Of a stretch of 28,936 nt of DNA, positions 1 through 10,653 are shown one piece after another. The first letter of the stretch is position 1. Every line of letters begins with the position of its first letter. The notes beneath the pieces are model-generated. The model had not been told where the DNA came from. It made no database searches and saw only the letters and a program-made list of their open reading frames with translations. The position numbers and the translations under genes are program-made. The stretch is from Pelargonium cotyledonis (taxonomy: Eukaryota; Streptophyta; Magnoliopsida; Geraniales; Geraniaceae). The stretch covers positions 1-28,936 of the forward strand of contig JAYMTA010000431.1 of the NCBI GenBank assembly GCA_036897625.1. The letters are read 5' to 3'.

Positions 1-397
1 GCCAAATTCATGAGTTATAATTTTTGTTTGTTTGTTTTATAAATCAATAGAAGTTTCTAATTCTTTTGTACTGGTTTTGTTTCTATGATTTTGTAAGTTA
101 TTTTTGGATATAATACATATTTTAAAATTATTTGGCAAAATATAAAAGGAACTCATATTTGAATAAATAAGTATTTTTGGAGAAGAAGGTGAATAGTACC
201 TACTAAAGGTACAATGGTCATTTTGCATTGACAGTTAACCATGTTAGTGAATTTTTTAACTTTACAAGTGAAACCAAAATTTAAATATTTTAAAATTTAT
301 ATTTTAAAACTTAAATACATTATGTGTTATGGGAACGAAAATTGGATCCCTTTGTCATTACCCAGTAAAACCTAATTTCGTTTGCATCGGATACCAA
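1..397. other. AT-rich upstream flank of the ARPC2 gene
   Basis: No coding sequence is supported here. The only open frame of note (minus strand, 37-228) has an AT-driven composition, no recognisable domain and no gene-like context. The stretch probably holds distal promoter sequence of the gene starting at 776. I see no transposon termini. Confidence 0.5.
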
Positions 398-413
398 TGA
401 CGTCACTATAAAA
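398..413 (+). promoter_or_regulatory. Core promoter: TGACGTCA bZIP-type palindrome next to a TATA box
   Basis: TGACGTCA occupies 398-405 and is followed at once by TATAAAA at 407-413. TGACGTCA is the classic palindromic site of bZIP factors (CRE/TGA type). The TATA box lies about 365 nt before the ARPC2 start codon, which leaves room for a transcription start near 435-445 and a leader containing a (TC)n tract. The motifs are seen directly; their use as a promoter is inferred. Confidence 0.55.
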
Positions 414-439
414 CAACGTTGACCCACTTCCAAGACATT

Positions 440-775
440 TCATTCCATTTCCAACTTCTGGCAATTTTATTTTCCATTTTCCGCCACCCATTCAATCGTC
501 TCTTCACACTGCTTGCTTTGCTCTTGCTAACCCATTTGACTCTCTCTCTCTCTCTTTGTTTTGTTGTCAATTTTTGAACTGGGCATCTCAGTTTAACCAA
601 TTTCTGCATATTTTCAGTTCAAAGTGAGAAGCTTGGTGAGTACAATTTGAGCAAGAAAGTTGAATACTTGAAGTTTATAGGCACTTGGGTTTGTGCATAT
701 CCGAATGTGAGAAGTGAAAAAATAAATTGTTTTTTTCCACATAGATCTATCAGCTATCCCTTGCACACCCGGAAG
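440..775 (+). other. 5' leader of the ARPC2 gene with a probable 109-nt UTR intron
   Basis: The segment between the TATA box and the start codon is pyrimidine-rich and includes a (TC)n run at 541-555, typical of plant leaders. A donor-like GTGAGT at 636 and a T-rich acceptor ending in ATAG at 744 would remove 636-744, leaving a short second leader exon (745-775) before the ATG at 776. An open frame begins with a non-AUG codon at 647, runs in frame into the ATG and has no family resemblance upstream of it. Most of it would be spliced out. The transcription start is approximate. Confidence 0.4.
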
Positions 776-3700
776 ATGATACTGTTGCAATCACATTCCA
801 GATTTCTCCTCCAGACCCTCTTGAATCGAGTTCAAAAGTGAGTTTTTTTTATACCCTCTCTCATTTCGAATAATCTGAGAAATCTTGTAAACTTGGCATG
901 CTTAAAAATGTTTGCTTTTTGATGAATTAGTTTGATTTCATCATGTGGGTGTGGCTGAAATTGGATGCTTCAACCAGACTGGGTGCATTAGGTTTTGTTG
1001 TTCTTAGGGGAAGACTGGGATGTCGGTTACTTATATGTAGGCTATAGGTTTGTAAAATTTGGTTCCAGTGCGACTAATTTTTGAATGGGATCTTCCATTT
1101 TTCTTGTTTTGGATTGTAAGACAGGAAACAATTAATTGAATTAAACCCAACACATTGATCATGTGCTTAACTGTCTTCCTAGGAAGATAGGAGCAAAGAC
1201 ATTAGCACTTCCAAGGGCATTGTTTATACCAACAAAACCTAATAGACTCTGAGCTGTCGTAGATAGGGTAAAAGTATCCCGAGTTTCCAATTCTTTTGGT
1301 TTTGCACCAGATATTGTTATCAATTTCTCTGGTTCTGTAAGATGTTTCCAATTCTGTTTTTGCCTCGGACCATAACATACACATTTTCCTTTACCTAGTC
1401 TAGCCTTAGGTCCTGGACTTTCAGTTTGTAGCAGTGAAGGAGGAAATGTTTTTCTCTAATAGTTGTTTTACAATTGTGAGGAAATTTGAGAATGGGAGAT
1501 GCTTCTTTTGGAAAAGTATTACTCTATCTGTGGTGATCTGGAATCATTTCTATGATACAATTTAAGTATTTTGAGCTTGAATGCAGTGACAGTTTATATA
1601 TTAGTCTTTGGCCATTCACTCATACTTATGTGCATCATAACTTTTCCACAGTCCTATTTCCCTTAAACTAATGCCTTCTCTATGCCCTCTTTAAGGAATT
1701 TGTTTGGTTTAGAAACAAAAGCTTGCATTTATCAGTGAGTTCTATCTGCTACCTTGTTTTCGTAACAAATTGTCACACGATGCAACTCTTCTTCAATGTT
1801 GCAGTTACCTCCTTAGTTGTTGTTCTTAGTTTTGGTTCTCTACATGTTCTCTTGCCTGTTTGCGGTCCCCACTTCCCAGCATTATAAGTATCTCTAGCTT
1901 GTTTGAAATTCCTTTATAATGGAAGACTTCTAGCCCACTATGAGTGTCTCTAGCTCCTTTGTTGTTCTTAGTTTTGGTTCTCTACATGTTCTCTTGCCTG
2001 TTTGTTTGCGGTCCCCACTTCCCAGCATTATAAGTGTCTCTAGCTGCTTTGAAAGTCCTTTACAGTGGGAGACTTCTAGCCCACAGCAAAAAGATGGTTT
2101 TGAAATCCCTTCCATGTGTGTGTCCGCTACTATGGCTTGATGGTTTTGAAATGGGCGACTTACTTTGAAAGTATTGATTGGGAAGAATTTTTCTTGAGTC
2201 CATGGAAGCTTTATTTCACCCTTCAACCAGATTTTGATTTTGGATTATACATTAGTGGCTGTGAAACTATTCATGATAATTAGTAGGGTGTTCTTTTCTT
2301 TTTGGGTCTTGGCACCTAGCTTGTATTGGGTTCTCTCGTAGTTCTATATATTTTTGCAGTACTCAATTCAACAGCTAGAAAATAGTATAAGATATCTAAT
2401 ATATGCTGCGTGGTATCTGCAGCCTTGAAAAAGCAGTTGAACTGGATTACCAGTGGGTCGAATTTGATGATGTGCGTTACCATATTCAGGTAATTTTGCA
2501 CCAATTCTTCTGTCAGTATTTTTTAAAAAGAAATATTAACTGTTGGGGAATACTTTGATAAGAATCTTTTATCAGTCAATTAGCTAGTTATTCTAATTCT
2601 GCAGCAGAAATAAACATGCTTGGTAAGTTCACCCAATTTTTTGGATTCTGTACATCTAACCTGTGGAGTATCTAATAGGCCTCAATGAAGAATTCACATA
2701 TCATGTTGCTGTCAGTATCACTACCCACTCCCCCTCCAGAAACTGTTTTCGTTGGTGGGCTTCCATCTGGAGCCATAGAAGCTATAAAGGCTGCATATGG
2801 TGTGGTTGTACAGATTCTTGATCCTCCAAGGGATGGCTTTAATCTCACATTGAAGCTAAATTTGTCTAAGCTTCCCCCAGATGAAGGTTCATTGAGTTCC
2901 TTTCCTAAGGTCATTATTAGTTTGCCATATATTTGCAACTTCTAGGTTTGGTTTGTTGTGAATCTCTTGCTAATTATTGTGGTTCACCTTGTCTTTTATT
3001 TTTACAACTTCACCCTTGTTTTGATGGATTCATTAGGTTGTCTCCTTGTTTCTGGTTTTACTTTCATTGGGACTGTCTTCCGGTCATTATCAGGCTATAA
3101 TAATTCTTTATTTGATTTTACATGTTAATTGTTTTGTTTCGGGGGCGGGTTCTTGCAGGTTTGAAGTTGGAAATGTTCGATCAAAATTGGTTTCAGGTCG
3201 AATGGAACTTAAATGCTCAGAATGATAGAAAGATCTTATTTAAATGTAATAGATGCCCTGCTCTATCCCGAGATCTCATTCAAGAAGTATAATTTATAGA
3301 TTCACAATGAAAAATAGGACAGCAAGTTTGAAAAATAGGGCGATGGGCGTAAGTTATTTGTTTAGTTACTAACAGGCTACTTCACCTACTATCTTAAAGC
3401 CTTAATGTCGAAAAGCTGTTGTTGATGATTGATTGTTTGTTAGTTATAGATTAGTGCTTTCATTCATGTTCAACATCAGCCTTGCTACCAAAATTGCTTC
3501 ATAATTTGATGCTCGTTTGTATATCTAAACATTTAAGCTGCTTTTTCCTGTTCTAAATTTAGTATAAGGGTTACAGAGTTTTATTATCTGTAAATACATC
3601 TGACTCTCCTTTATTGCTTCAAATCAAATCATTTATTGGAACATGCATTTTGGGTTATTCCTCCTCTTGGGAACATTTTTTCCTTAACGTTTTCTGTTAT

Positions 3701-6700
3701 GTACATTGGACAGACCTCAGGCAAGCACTATTAGTAAAAGTTGCATCTGTAAGAGAAGTTGTACTAGGAGCCCCATTAAGAATAGTTCTAAAACACCTTG
3801 CTTCAAGAACGGTTGCTCCTAACATAGATCGGCTTGTCACCGTCGTGCATCGGCCGAATGAGTCTTTTTTCGTTGTTCCACAGGTATTAATACCTTTCTT
3901 TGTCTAGTTTACTTGTTCTCAAAACTGTTTTTAGTATTTGTATGCATATATGTACATCAAGATTTACCTTCTCTCTCTCCACCGTCCTTTTCTAAAAGTT
4001 ACTTAGCTTCAGTCGAAAACGAAATTAAAGATTTTGTTGTTTCAATTGATTTCCAGTTTGAAAGTATATTTTATTGGGAAATTTTTGCAGGAAATTATTA
4101 AATGCTAATGTTGTATAAACACTTTCACGATAAGGAAAATCATTTCCTCGCATTCCAGATATTAGAAAACAATCGTACATTGACTATGAAAATGTCTTTC
4201 TCTTGACCAATTTTTCTGGGTTCACCAAACTAGATTATGCAAGAAATAATTTCAATATTTCATGGAACTAGTGGAAGACTATTTGCAAACCATATAATAG
4301 TCTGGTAACATGTCTCGTGTTCAATGTTTTTTATTAGTAAGCTTCTAAGAAGAGTTACTATTTGTGCACACTTACAGACATTTTGAAATTGCTTATGACA
4401 GAGAGAAAAGGTTACTGTGGTATTTCCTATGAGATTCAGTGACACCATCGATATTGTTCTAGCAACTTCATTTCTACAGGTACTGCAAGTACATCTGTAT
4501 AGTCTTATTAAACTTAAAAGTACTGTGCTTCGTATATCTCTACCTTTTATTCATTATCAGTATTATGGCATTTCTGAGGCTGAATCATCCTTCACTGTTT
4601 AGTTACTCCCCTGCCCATAATGAGTGTTCACTTTTGCTAAAATTGTTGTCTAAAAATGAGTGTCCACTTTATATTGTGATTGGTTAGCTTTGCATGAATT
4701 AACAACAATATCCATAAAGTAAGTTAGTTGGAAACTCTTGAGATTGTCTTACAAAAAGCACATGAGGTATAAGAAGGAAAATCTAACTCTAACCATTTCA
4801 TCCTTAATCTTTACAGAATTAGGAAATTTGATAGATATTTTGGGACAAAGGGAGTACTTCGTATGGAGTAATATCATTTAGTTTCAAGCTTTTGTTATAA
4901 TTCAGGAATTTGTGGAAGCAAGGCGTGCTCCTGCATTAAATAATGCTCCACCTTGTTTGTGGTCTCCTACACCTCCTCTAGAACTCAAAGGAGCTCCGTC
5001 TGAAGCATTATCTGCAAATGCAGGATTTGTGACTTTCGGTAATCTCAAACAGACAACTTTAGTTTCTGCTTCCCTCATTCTCTTTTTCCTTAATGTATTT
5101 CAATGCTTTCAACCTTTGCAGTCATTTTCTCACGCCATGTAGAAAGCAAAAAACTGGACCGTACGGTTTGGGGTTTATCTACATTTCATGCATATGTTAG
5201 CTATCATGTCAAGGTGAGATTTCTTTGACCAAACACTGCTACAATACCTGTGCATTATATGTGGTGAGCTCATAATCATAGAAATTCAACTAAGTAAAAG
5301 AGAGAGACAGTGCGGAGCATACTTTCTATATTAACTGCTACTGTAGCATGGGTTGCTGGGAACAATAGGCAACAAAGCAAGTTTTCCAGCGACAAATTTA
5401 GAGAATAATTTCAGAAATTATAAATTATTTTATAATATATGTATATATGTAGTCATATTAGTAGAACTTTGCTAGTTGAATGCAGTTTTTATTCTACTCT
5501 TGTTGTTATCAAAATTCCTATATGTTAATGATTTTTATGTCTTCAATGAGCTATGCTTTTTAACTTTTAAGTGTGATTGCTAGGATGTTGGGTTGGATAA
5601 TCTTCACTTTGTTTTAGTGTGGTTGCTCGCATGTATTTGCAAATATTTAACTCTAACATAAACTTTTCCATGCATATCCAACAGTGCTCAGAGGGTTTCA
5701 TGCACACCCGGATGCGGCGCCGTGTTGAGTCCTTGATTCAGGTACTGCATAGATTAAGCTGTTTGTTATCTTATAGCTATTATTACTTTACATCATAACC
5801 ATGTGTTTTTATCTCATGTATCGGTGCGACAATGCCTACAAATTAGTAGATAATTTTACTCTCGGCCTCTCACCTTTAATTTTACTCTTGACCATCCCTA
5901 TCTCTCATGTCATATTTTTATCTACTTAGTTTATCACTTCAGGTCGATTTGTCTCATCTATGCTGTCATATTTCGTCTCATAATATCTCTACCAGTAGCA
6001 ATATTTCATATCATCTCATTTCGTATCTTAGGTAGTCTCAAAATGCATGTTCGAAACATTTTTTTTATAAGCAAGTGTACCAACCGAGGCTCGAACTTGA
6101 GACCTCTGGAGGAGCAAACACGTTAAGCCAATTTCTCCGATGATAGTTGGTGCATGTTTGAAACATGAAAGTTTCTCATATAATTGTTTTAAAGAAAACT
6201 GGTACCATGAGGCAGCTGAATCTCAATGATTTTGGTCTGTCCTGTGGAATGATGTAGAGATTGTAGTGTGCCTTGTAAAGCTAGTTCTATCTGCTTTTGG
6301 GTTGTGGTAGGACCCTGTAGCAAACATATGATAGCATTGTGGTGGGCCCAATTCACACTTGTTATTTCCAATCCTTATCTTTTGGCCTACCAACTTGCCA
6401 GGCATAAATTGGTGAGATGTGATTTTGATGATAGACCAAATGTGTCTCCACATTTCTAGGTTGACCCGAACCTCAGTGTTTTACTGATTGTATTATATAG
6501 TCTCTGTGTCATGTGATTTATATTTTCGAAATGTATTCATTGTTGACTTGAACTAGTGGCTTGTGTTTGAATTCAATAAAAGTATAGTGAACAATACTTT
6601 AGCTGCAGAATTGTATGGCACCTGATCATTTGTTATTTTGTTCTTGTTTTGGGTTGGTGATTTTATGGTTTGAACCCTATCTTCTTTAGGGCGAACGTTC

Positions 6701-7015
6701 ATTGATGCATATTGTTAATCAATAAATTACTGTTCAAGACACGTTTGTTTGGTGGAAAAATATGTTAGTAAAGAGGCTTATCTAGTTATCCTAAACATTC
6801 AAATATTGTGCCCCCAGGCTCTGGGTCGTGCCAAACCAGAAATCGACAAGTCAAAGAAAACATCGCCCAACAGATCCTTCAAGCGGCTGGTTTGTCATGA
6901 TAATACTTAAATCTCATTTCTTTCAAAAAAAACAACTAATAGTTGTGGGTTAATCGTGATTTTAATGCCTTTTTGGTAGGGACTCAAGGATTCACGGAAC
7001 AATTCATTTACATGA
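776..7015 (+). CDS. ARPC2A: Actin-related protein 2/3 complex subunit 2A (ARPC2, p34), ten exons
   Basis: Coding exons: 776-837, 2423-2489, 2679-2886, 3714-3883, 4402-4479, 4906-5038, 5122-5213, 5685-5741, 6818-6889, 6980-7015. All introns are GT-AG and the phases join cleanly to about 324 residues, close to the 318 I remember for Arabidopsis ARPC2A (DIS2). The start is the ATG of MILLQSHSRFLLQTLL, the conserved plant N-terminus. Further family blocks are LSVSLPTPPPE, QILDPPRDGF, KHLASRTVAP, HRPNESFF, KVTVVFPMRF, FVEARR, NAGFVTFVIFSRHVE and HTRMRRRVESLIQ (around residues 277-289); the last matches the HTRMR signature of animal p34. In the known complex, ARPC2 pairs with ARPC4 to form the core that holds Arp2/Arp3 against the mother actin filament. 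In Arabidopsis, loss distorts trichomes and pavement cells. Exon 4 has two in-frame acceptors (3714 or 3726; the latter gives 320 residues). Retaining the last intron would end the protein at 6910 with a different tail. Confidence 0.93.
1819..2086 (+). repeat. 142-bp tandem duplication in ARPC2 intron 1
   Basis: Copy 1 (1819-1960) and copy 2 (1961 to about 2086) share long near-identical runs, such as GTTGTTCTTAGTTTTGGTTC at 1819 and 1961, then the CCCCACTTCCCAGCATTATAAG and GACTTCTAGCCCAC blocks. Copy 2 has an extra TTTG. The few mismatches suggest a fairly recent unequal duplication. It lies wholly inside the first coding intron (838-2422). Confidence 0.9.
4606..4854. mobile_element. Stowaway-like MITE (Tc1/mariner type) in ARPC2 intron 5
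   Basis: The left end reads CTCCCCTGCCCATAATGAG and the right end reads ATTTTGGGACAAAGGGAG. These are imperfect terminal inverted repeats close to the Stowaway consensus CTCCCTCCGTCCC. The 249-bp element is flanked on both sides by TA (4604-4605 and 4855-4856), the target-site duplication of this superfamily. The interior is AT-rich and non-coding, as expected of a non-autonomous element mobilised in trans. It lies within the intron at 4480-4905, clear of both splice sites. Confidence 0.85.
6060..6150 (-). mobile_element. Short tRNA-derived SINE-like retroposon in ARPC2 intron 8
   Basis: Read on the minus strand, the insert has an A-box-like TGGCTTAACG (complement of 6121-6130), a B-box-like GTTCGAGCC (complement of 6088-6096) about 35 nt later, and ends in an A-rich tail (complement of the T-run starting at 6060). 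It is flanked by a 16-bp direct repeat, TGCATGTTCGAAACAT at 6044-6059 and TGCATGTTTGAAACAT at 6151-6166, with 15 of 16 identical. Pol III-type boxes, an A tail and a long target-site duplication are the marks of SINE retroposition. At 91 bp it is short, so it may be a head-only SINE or a tRNA-derived retrosequence. The family is not identified. Confidence 0.82.
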
Positions 7016-7150
7016 GGCCTAGGTTGGTGACCCTCTGAGAGAGCACTGGTTCCGGGAATGGCCTGCATATGCAAGTAGAGAAGGTTGTAGAAGACCTTTT
7101 CATGAACTTTGCCCACATTTACAGCTCCATTTGTTTATTTGTAACATGTT
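7016..7150 (+). other. 3'UTR of the ARPC2 gene (approximate)
   Basis: The sequence follows the TGA at 7013-7015 and includes T/G-rich motifs around 7128-7150 (TTTGTTTATTTGTAACATG) of the kind common near plant cleavage sites. No canonical AATAAA is seen. The true end is not determined. Confidence 0.4.
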
Positions 7151-7647
7151 AGATGTAACCTTCAATTTTCAAGTTCATTCGCCAATGTACGTGTCGATGC
7201 CATGAAAACATCTGGAGATGCCGTGCAATGCGCAAGCACCTTAAATGCCTTCATCAAAACGATTAGCTCGGGTTTTCCAGTACAGTTTAGTTAAGCAGAT
7301 CAATTGTGTGTTTATTAGACCTTCGAAAAATTGTTCCCAAGAATTCTAGCCATAATTGTTGCAGAATAGGCCTGAGCTCTGTATGAGATAGTTTCTATTG
7401 AATTTTTAAGAGACTACTCATTCACAAATAAGAATTTGACATATGTGAAAATTCATTGGTGATCTTGTACCTATACACACAACTGAGTAGGGCAAAAATA
7501 CAAGCAACTTCACAAACTCAGCTTGTTGAGTTCCAAGATGGTATCAGTGACTTATGTACTTGGGCACTGTGGGATGGACACACTGCATACCATGTACCAG
7601 CTCTCTCTGTCACTGTCATCAACCTTTCTTCTATGGCCTTCTGACAG
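7151..7647. other. Intergenic, no supported gene
   Basis: Only short open stretches occur. One is an in-frame run of about 48 codons ending at the TAA at 7292-7294, which includes an ATG at 7202. No domain or splice structure supports them as a gene. Confidence 0.4.
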
Positions 7648-7863
7648 GATAGTAAAGATAGTTGGTTTCCCTGCCAGTACAACAAGTCAACAGGTATGGA
7701 TCACTTGCTGGGTAAAGCAAAGACACGTGTCATAGACCAAAAGAACCGGACCTGTGTGGCGCCTCAGACTCATGCATCCAGAAAGAGTGTCAACCGTATC
7801 CATGAGCATCATACAACTTATAAGCATTCGATCTGCAAGTATGGGAGCATGTCACATGGCTAG
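7648..7863 (+). other. Candidate orphan terminal exon (71 codons plus stop), unverified
   Basis: A convincing splice acceptor (pyrimidine-rich tract from about 7600, ending CTGACAG at 7647) is followed by an open frame to the TAG at 7861-7863. The predicted peptide is Lys/His/Arg/Ser-rich with four Cys. An internal ATG at 7696 gives 55 residues. No homologous family is recognised, and no convincing upstream exon was found. Chance open frames of this size are not rare, so this is a weak call that could also be part of a decayed gene or a non-coding transcript. Confidence 0.15.
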
Positions 7864-8549
7864 AATCACTCCAAGGCGCCTAAAGAGACATACTCAAAAT
7901 AAGTGTCATGATTTCATTCCATTTTTTTGTCATAAAACAAGTGTCATTTTTTCTTTTTATGAATTCGGTTGTGTATGAAATACTAGCAAATGTTCTTAGG
8001 CAAAACACTTCTGGATTTAAGACAAACTACCCAACAAACCACATAACTCCATCGAATTGAGCAAGTCGACCCACTTCTCTACCCAACAATACCCAGAGAT
8101 GATCCCTTTAACCAGGTGAGAATAAACTCGAATAAACTAGGTGTTACCCAATTAAACAAACTGGGGGCACTAGGTAAGCCCTCTCCTAGCATGTACTACC
8201 AAATCCATACCACTCCTCCAAACTACAAAATTTTCAACAATGGAAGACAAAACCAAACTTTCACAAAGCGAAGACAGACCCCAACCTCCACCAAGGGAGT
8301 TAAGACAAACTAGAATATCAATATAACAACTAAAACCACTTTACAGTTTAAGACATAAAAAAACATGAAAATAACTAATCTATATGTAGTAAACATACTC
8401 TCACAAACTAGCCGATAATGAAGGAGAAGATGATAACACGTCATCTGTAAGTTGATTGAAAAAGATGAGCCAGCAGTGATGATGAACCAACGGAAGAACA
8501 AGTCAAGTCAGTGATGATGAACCAGCAGTGATGATGGCCAAATATTTTA
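7864..8549. other. Intergenic, no supported gene
   Basis: AT-rich DNA. The plus-strand open frame 8116-8313 is low-complexity (Asn/Thr/Lys) and has no family resemblance. Near the right end, short direct repeats of GTGATGATGAACCA-like sequence (about 8475-8535) lead into the foldback element. Confidence 0.45.
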
Positions 8550-8701
8550 TGGCTTAGGCTAAACCACACCAATGAGGTGATGACACCTCATTTAATTTAA
8601 TCCATACCCACCCAAGTGAACTGGTGGGAGCGGAGCGACCCGCCCGGATCCATAATTTTTAATGAGGTGTCATCACCTCATTCATGACTTAGCCTAAACC
8701 A
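8550..8701. mobile_element. Foldback / MITE-like element with two 22-bp palindromes
   Basis: The outer ends are inverted repeats: TGGCTTAGGCTAA at 8550-8562, and the complement of TTAGCCTAAACCA at 8689-8701. Just inside each end is a 22-bp near-perfect palindrome of the form AATGAGGTG-N4-CACCTCATT, at 8571-8592 (N4 ATGA) and 8661-8682 (N4 TCAT). They enclose a 68-bp core that is unusually GC-rich at its right half for this region. The element is non-coding. A target-site duplication is not clear: CCAAATA occurs at 8538-8544 and 8699-8705, but the second copy overlaps the terminal repeat. The superfamily is not assigned. Confidence 0.7.
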
Positions 8702-8730
8702 AATAAAACTTGACTTAGAATCATTAACCT

Positions 8731-8750
8731 ATATATATATATATATATAT
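8731..8750. repeat. (AT)10 microsatellite
   Basis: An uninterrupted AT dinucleotide run 30 bp downstream of the foldback element. Confidence 0.95.
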
Positions 8751-10653
8751 TGAAGAAATAGATAGATATGAAGAACACTAAGTGATGCATTTCTTTCACT
8801 CGAGTTCAAACGTGTCATGATAAGTTTGTCTTCTTATCTTCGTGTTTGGATAATGTTTGACAATGTCTTGTTTCGAGTCCTAAGAGTTAGGTTTCAGTTT
8901 GAGTTTTGGTCTTGGTCTCCCAAAATCCTTGAGGCGGGGCATGTGTCTTGAAACATAAAAATCATATTTTATGTGGGAACTTAGGGCGTGTGCTCTAGAT
9001 TTCACTTCATGTGTGAATGAAATATCTATCACGAGGTTTCTAATGAGTACCATCTAAGTTTGAAAAATTTGGAAGAAAGTAATAAGTAATAATGAATTTA
9101 TTATCCCATAAACATACAAGGTATTCATACTTAAAAACAAAAGAAAGCAACATGGTGCTCTCGATAAGAACTATACTATTCTTCTGGGCATAATGAAGGA
9201 GGAATTGAGATTTCAAGTGTCTTCCATATGGGATGAAATCATAGTGGCTTGTGTGGTAGAGACAACATGACATTGAAAACTCTCCGAGGTGTAAGTTGTG
9301 AGAGCTACGTAACTTTATTCCTAGGGAACCTTGCTTTTAGGTAGTTTCGTCTTTGAACGACATTGTCCTCAAGTGACCTTACCTTAGGCGAGCTCGAATT
9401 GGGTGACTTCGCTCTTAGATGGTCTTGTCTTAGGCGAGCTTTATGAAAGATGCTATTTTTTTTATTAACTTATCTGACATGATGATATATGTAGGTACTT
9501 GTTTAATGTGAAAATGTTCAATAAAACTAAATGAAAAAGTGTCATTGTTAAACGAGTTAGACATAGTTTTTGTTTAAATAAATACAAAAAATTTAGTTCT
9601 TCTTTTCTTTTCCAAACCCTATTTTTTTGGTTGTATATTTGCGATTCTTTTTACTCATATTTACTACTTTACGAGTGTGACCTAAAAAACAGTATGATTA
9701 AATCCAATAGAATTTAAGTACGCCCACATTTTTGATAACGAACACTTTTGTTCACTAGTTAATTTGTCGTATACGATAAAATAAATATACCTTTTCATTT
9801 AAGATTTCAAGTAGATGCAAGTTATGTTTCATCATTCAATGATTTTATAACAAGAACAAATCATAACCGAAAAAGATTTGCTTCAAACAATTTACTGTTG
9901 AAGTATATTCTTCATAAATAATATAATTAATGAACACCGCAAATGATTTATCGCATGTTCCCTATATCTTGTAACGTTAACGAGTACTTTTTTATTTGTC
10001 CGGTTGCCACATACACGTAACAATAACATTTAAATTGTTAATCAAACAATACTTTTGTCGTTTATCATAACTACATATAGACAACAATAAATTTATTACA
10101 TGCTACAAGCTTATAGCGTATACCAGGTTGTATACGTCTAGAAAATTTAAACATTGTAACTTTATAATTAGAAAGTACATGTACTCCTAATAAATTGGAA
10201 CCGTCACTATTTTTACTGTACATGCAATTTTTACGTGTAAATTGCGTGAAAATTTTGAAATTAAAATACAGTCACAATAAGAAAACTATAAATGACTTGA
10301 TATCAGCCAAATCTTTTTGGTACATCTCCAATGAGATAGTAGTAATTAATCAAAAGTAAGATTTTTTTTATGTCCTCTAATGTGATAACAAACTTGAAGT
10401 TGCATATTTAAAGATGAATAAATTGTCTACTTTTGTAACTAACTTCTTCTCATGGCTATAGGTAGGGCATATTTCATCTAAATCTATACATAGCTGTGAA
10501 TTAGATTTGCATATGAATGCTATTTTGGAAAGGAAACAACTGATTTCAATAGTAGGTATAGACATGGATAGATACATCCAAATAAAGGGTGTGTGATGTA
10601 TACATAGTATAGCAGTAGCCTCCCATGAATAATGTACAGTTTTCATAAAAGAT
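8751..10653. other. AT-rich intergenic DNA, nothing gene-like
   Basis: No open frame here has a recognisable domain or splice context. Small structures seen include the direct repeat CTTAGGCGAGCT at 9383-9394 and 9429-9440, and short GTATAC palindromes near 10118-10135. The region may contain decayed transposon sequence, but no termini or protein remnants can be named. Confidence 0.5.

Noticed and set aside
7456-7735. Two overlapping plus-strand frames of 62 and 70 codons
   Set aside because: They conflict with the splice acceptor reading and with each other and show no recognisable motif. Only the frame after 7648 was kept, as a weak candidate.
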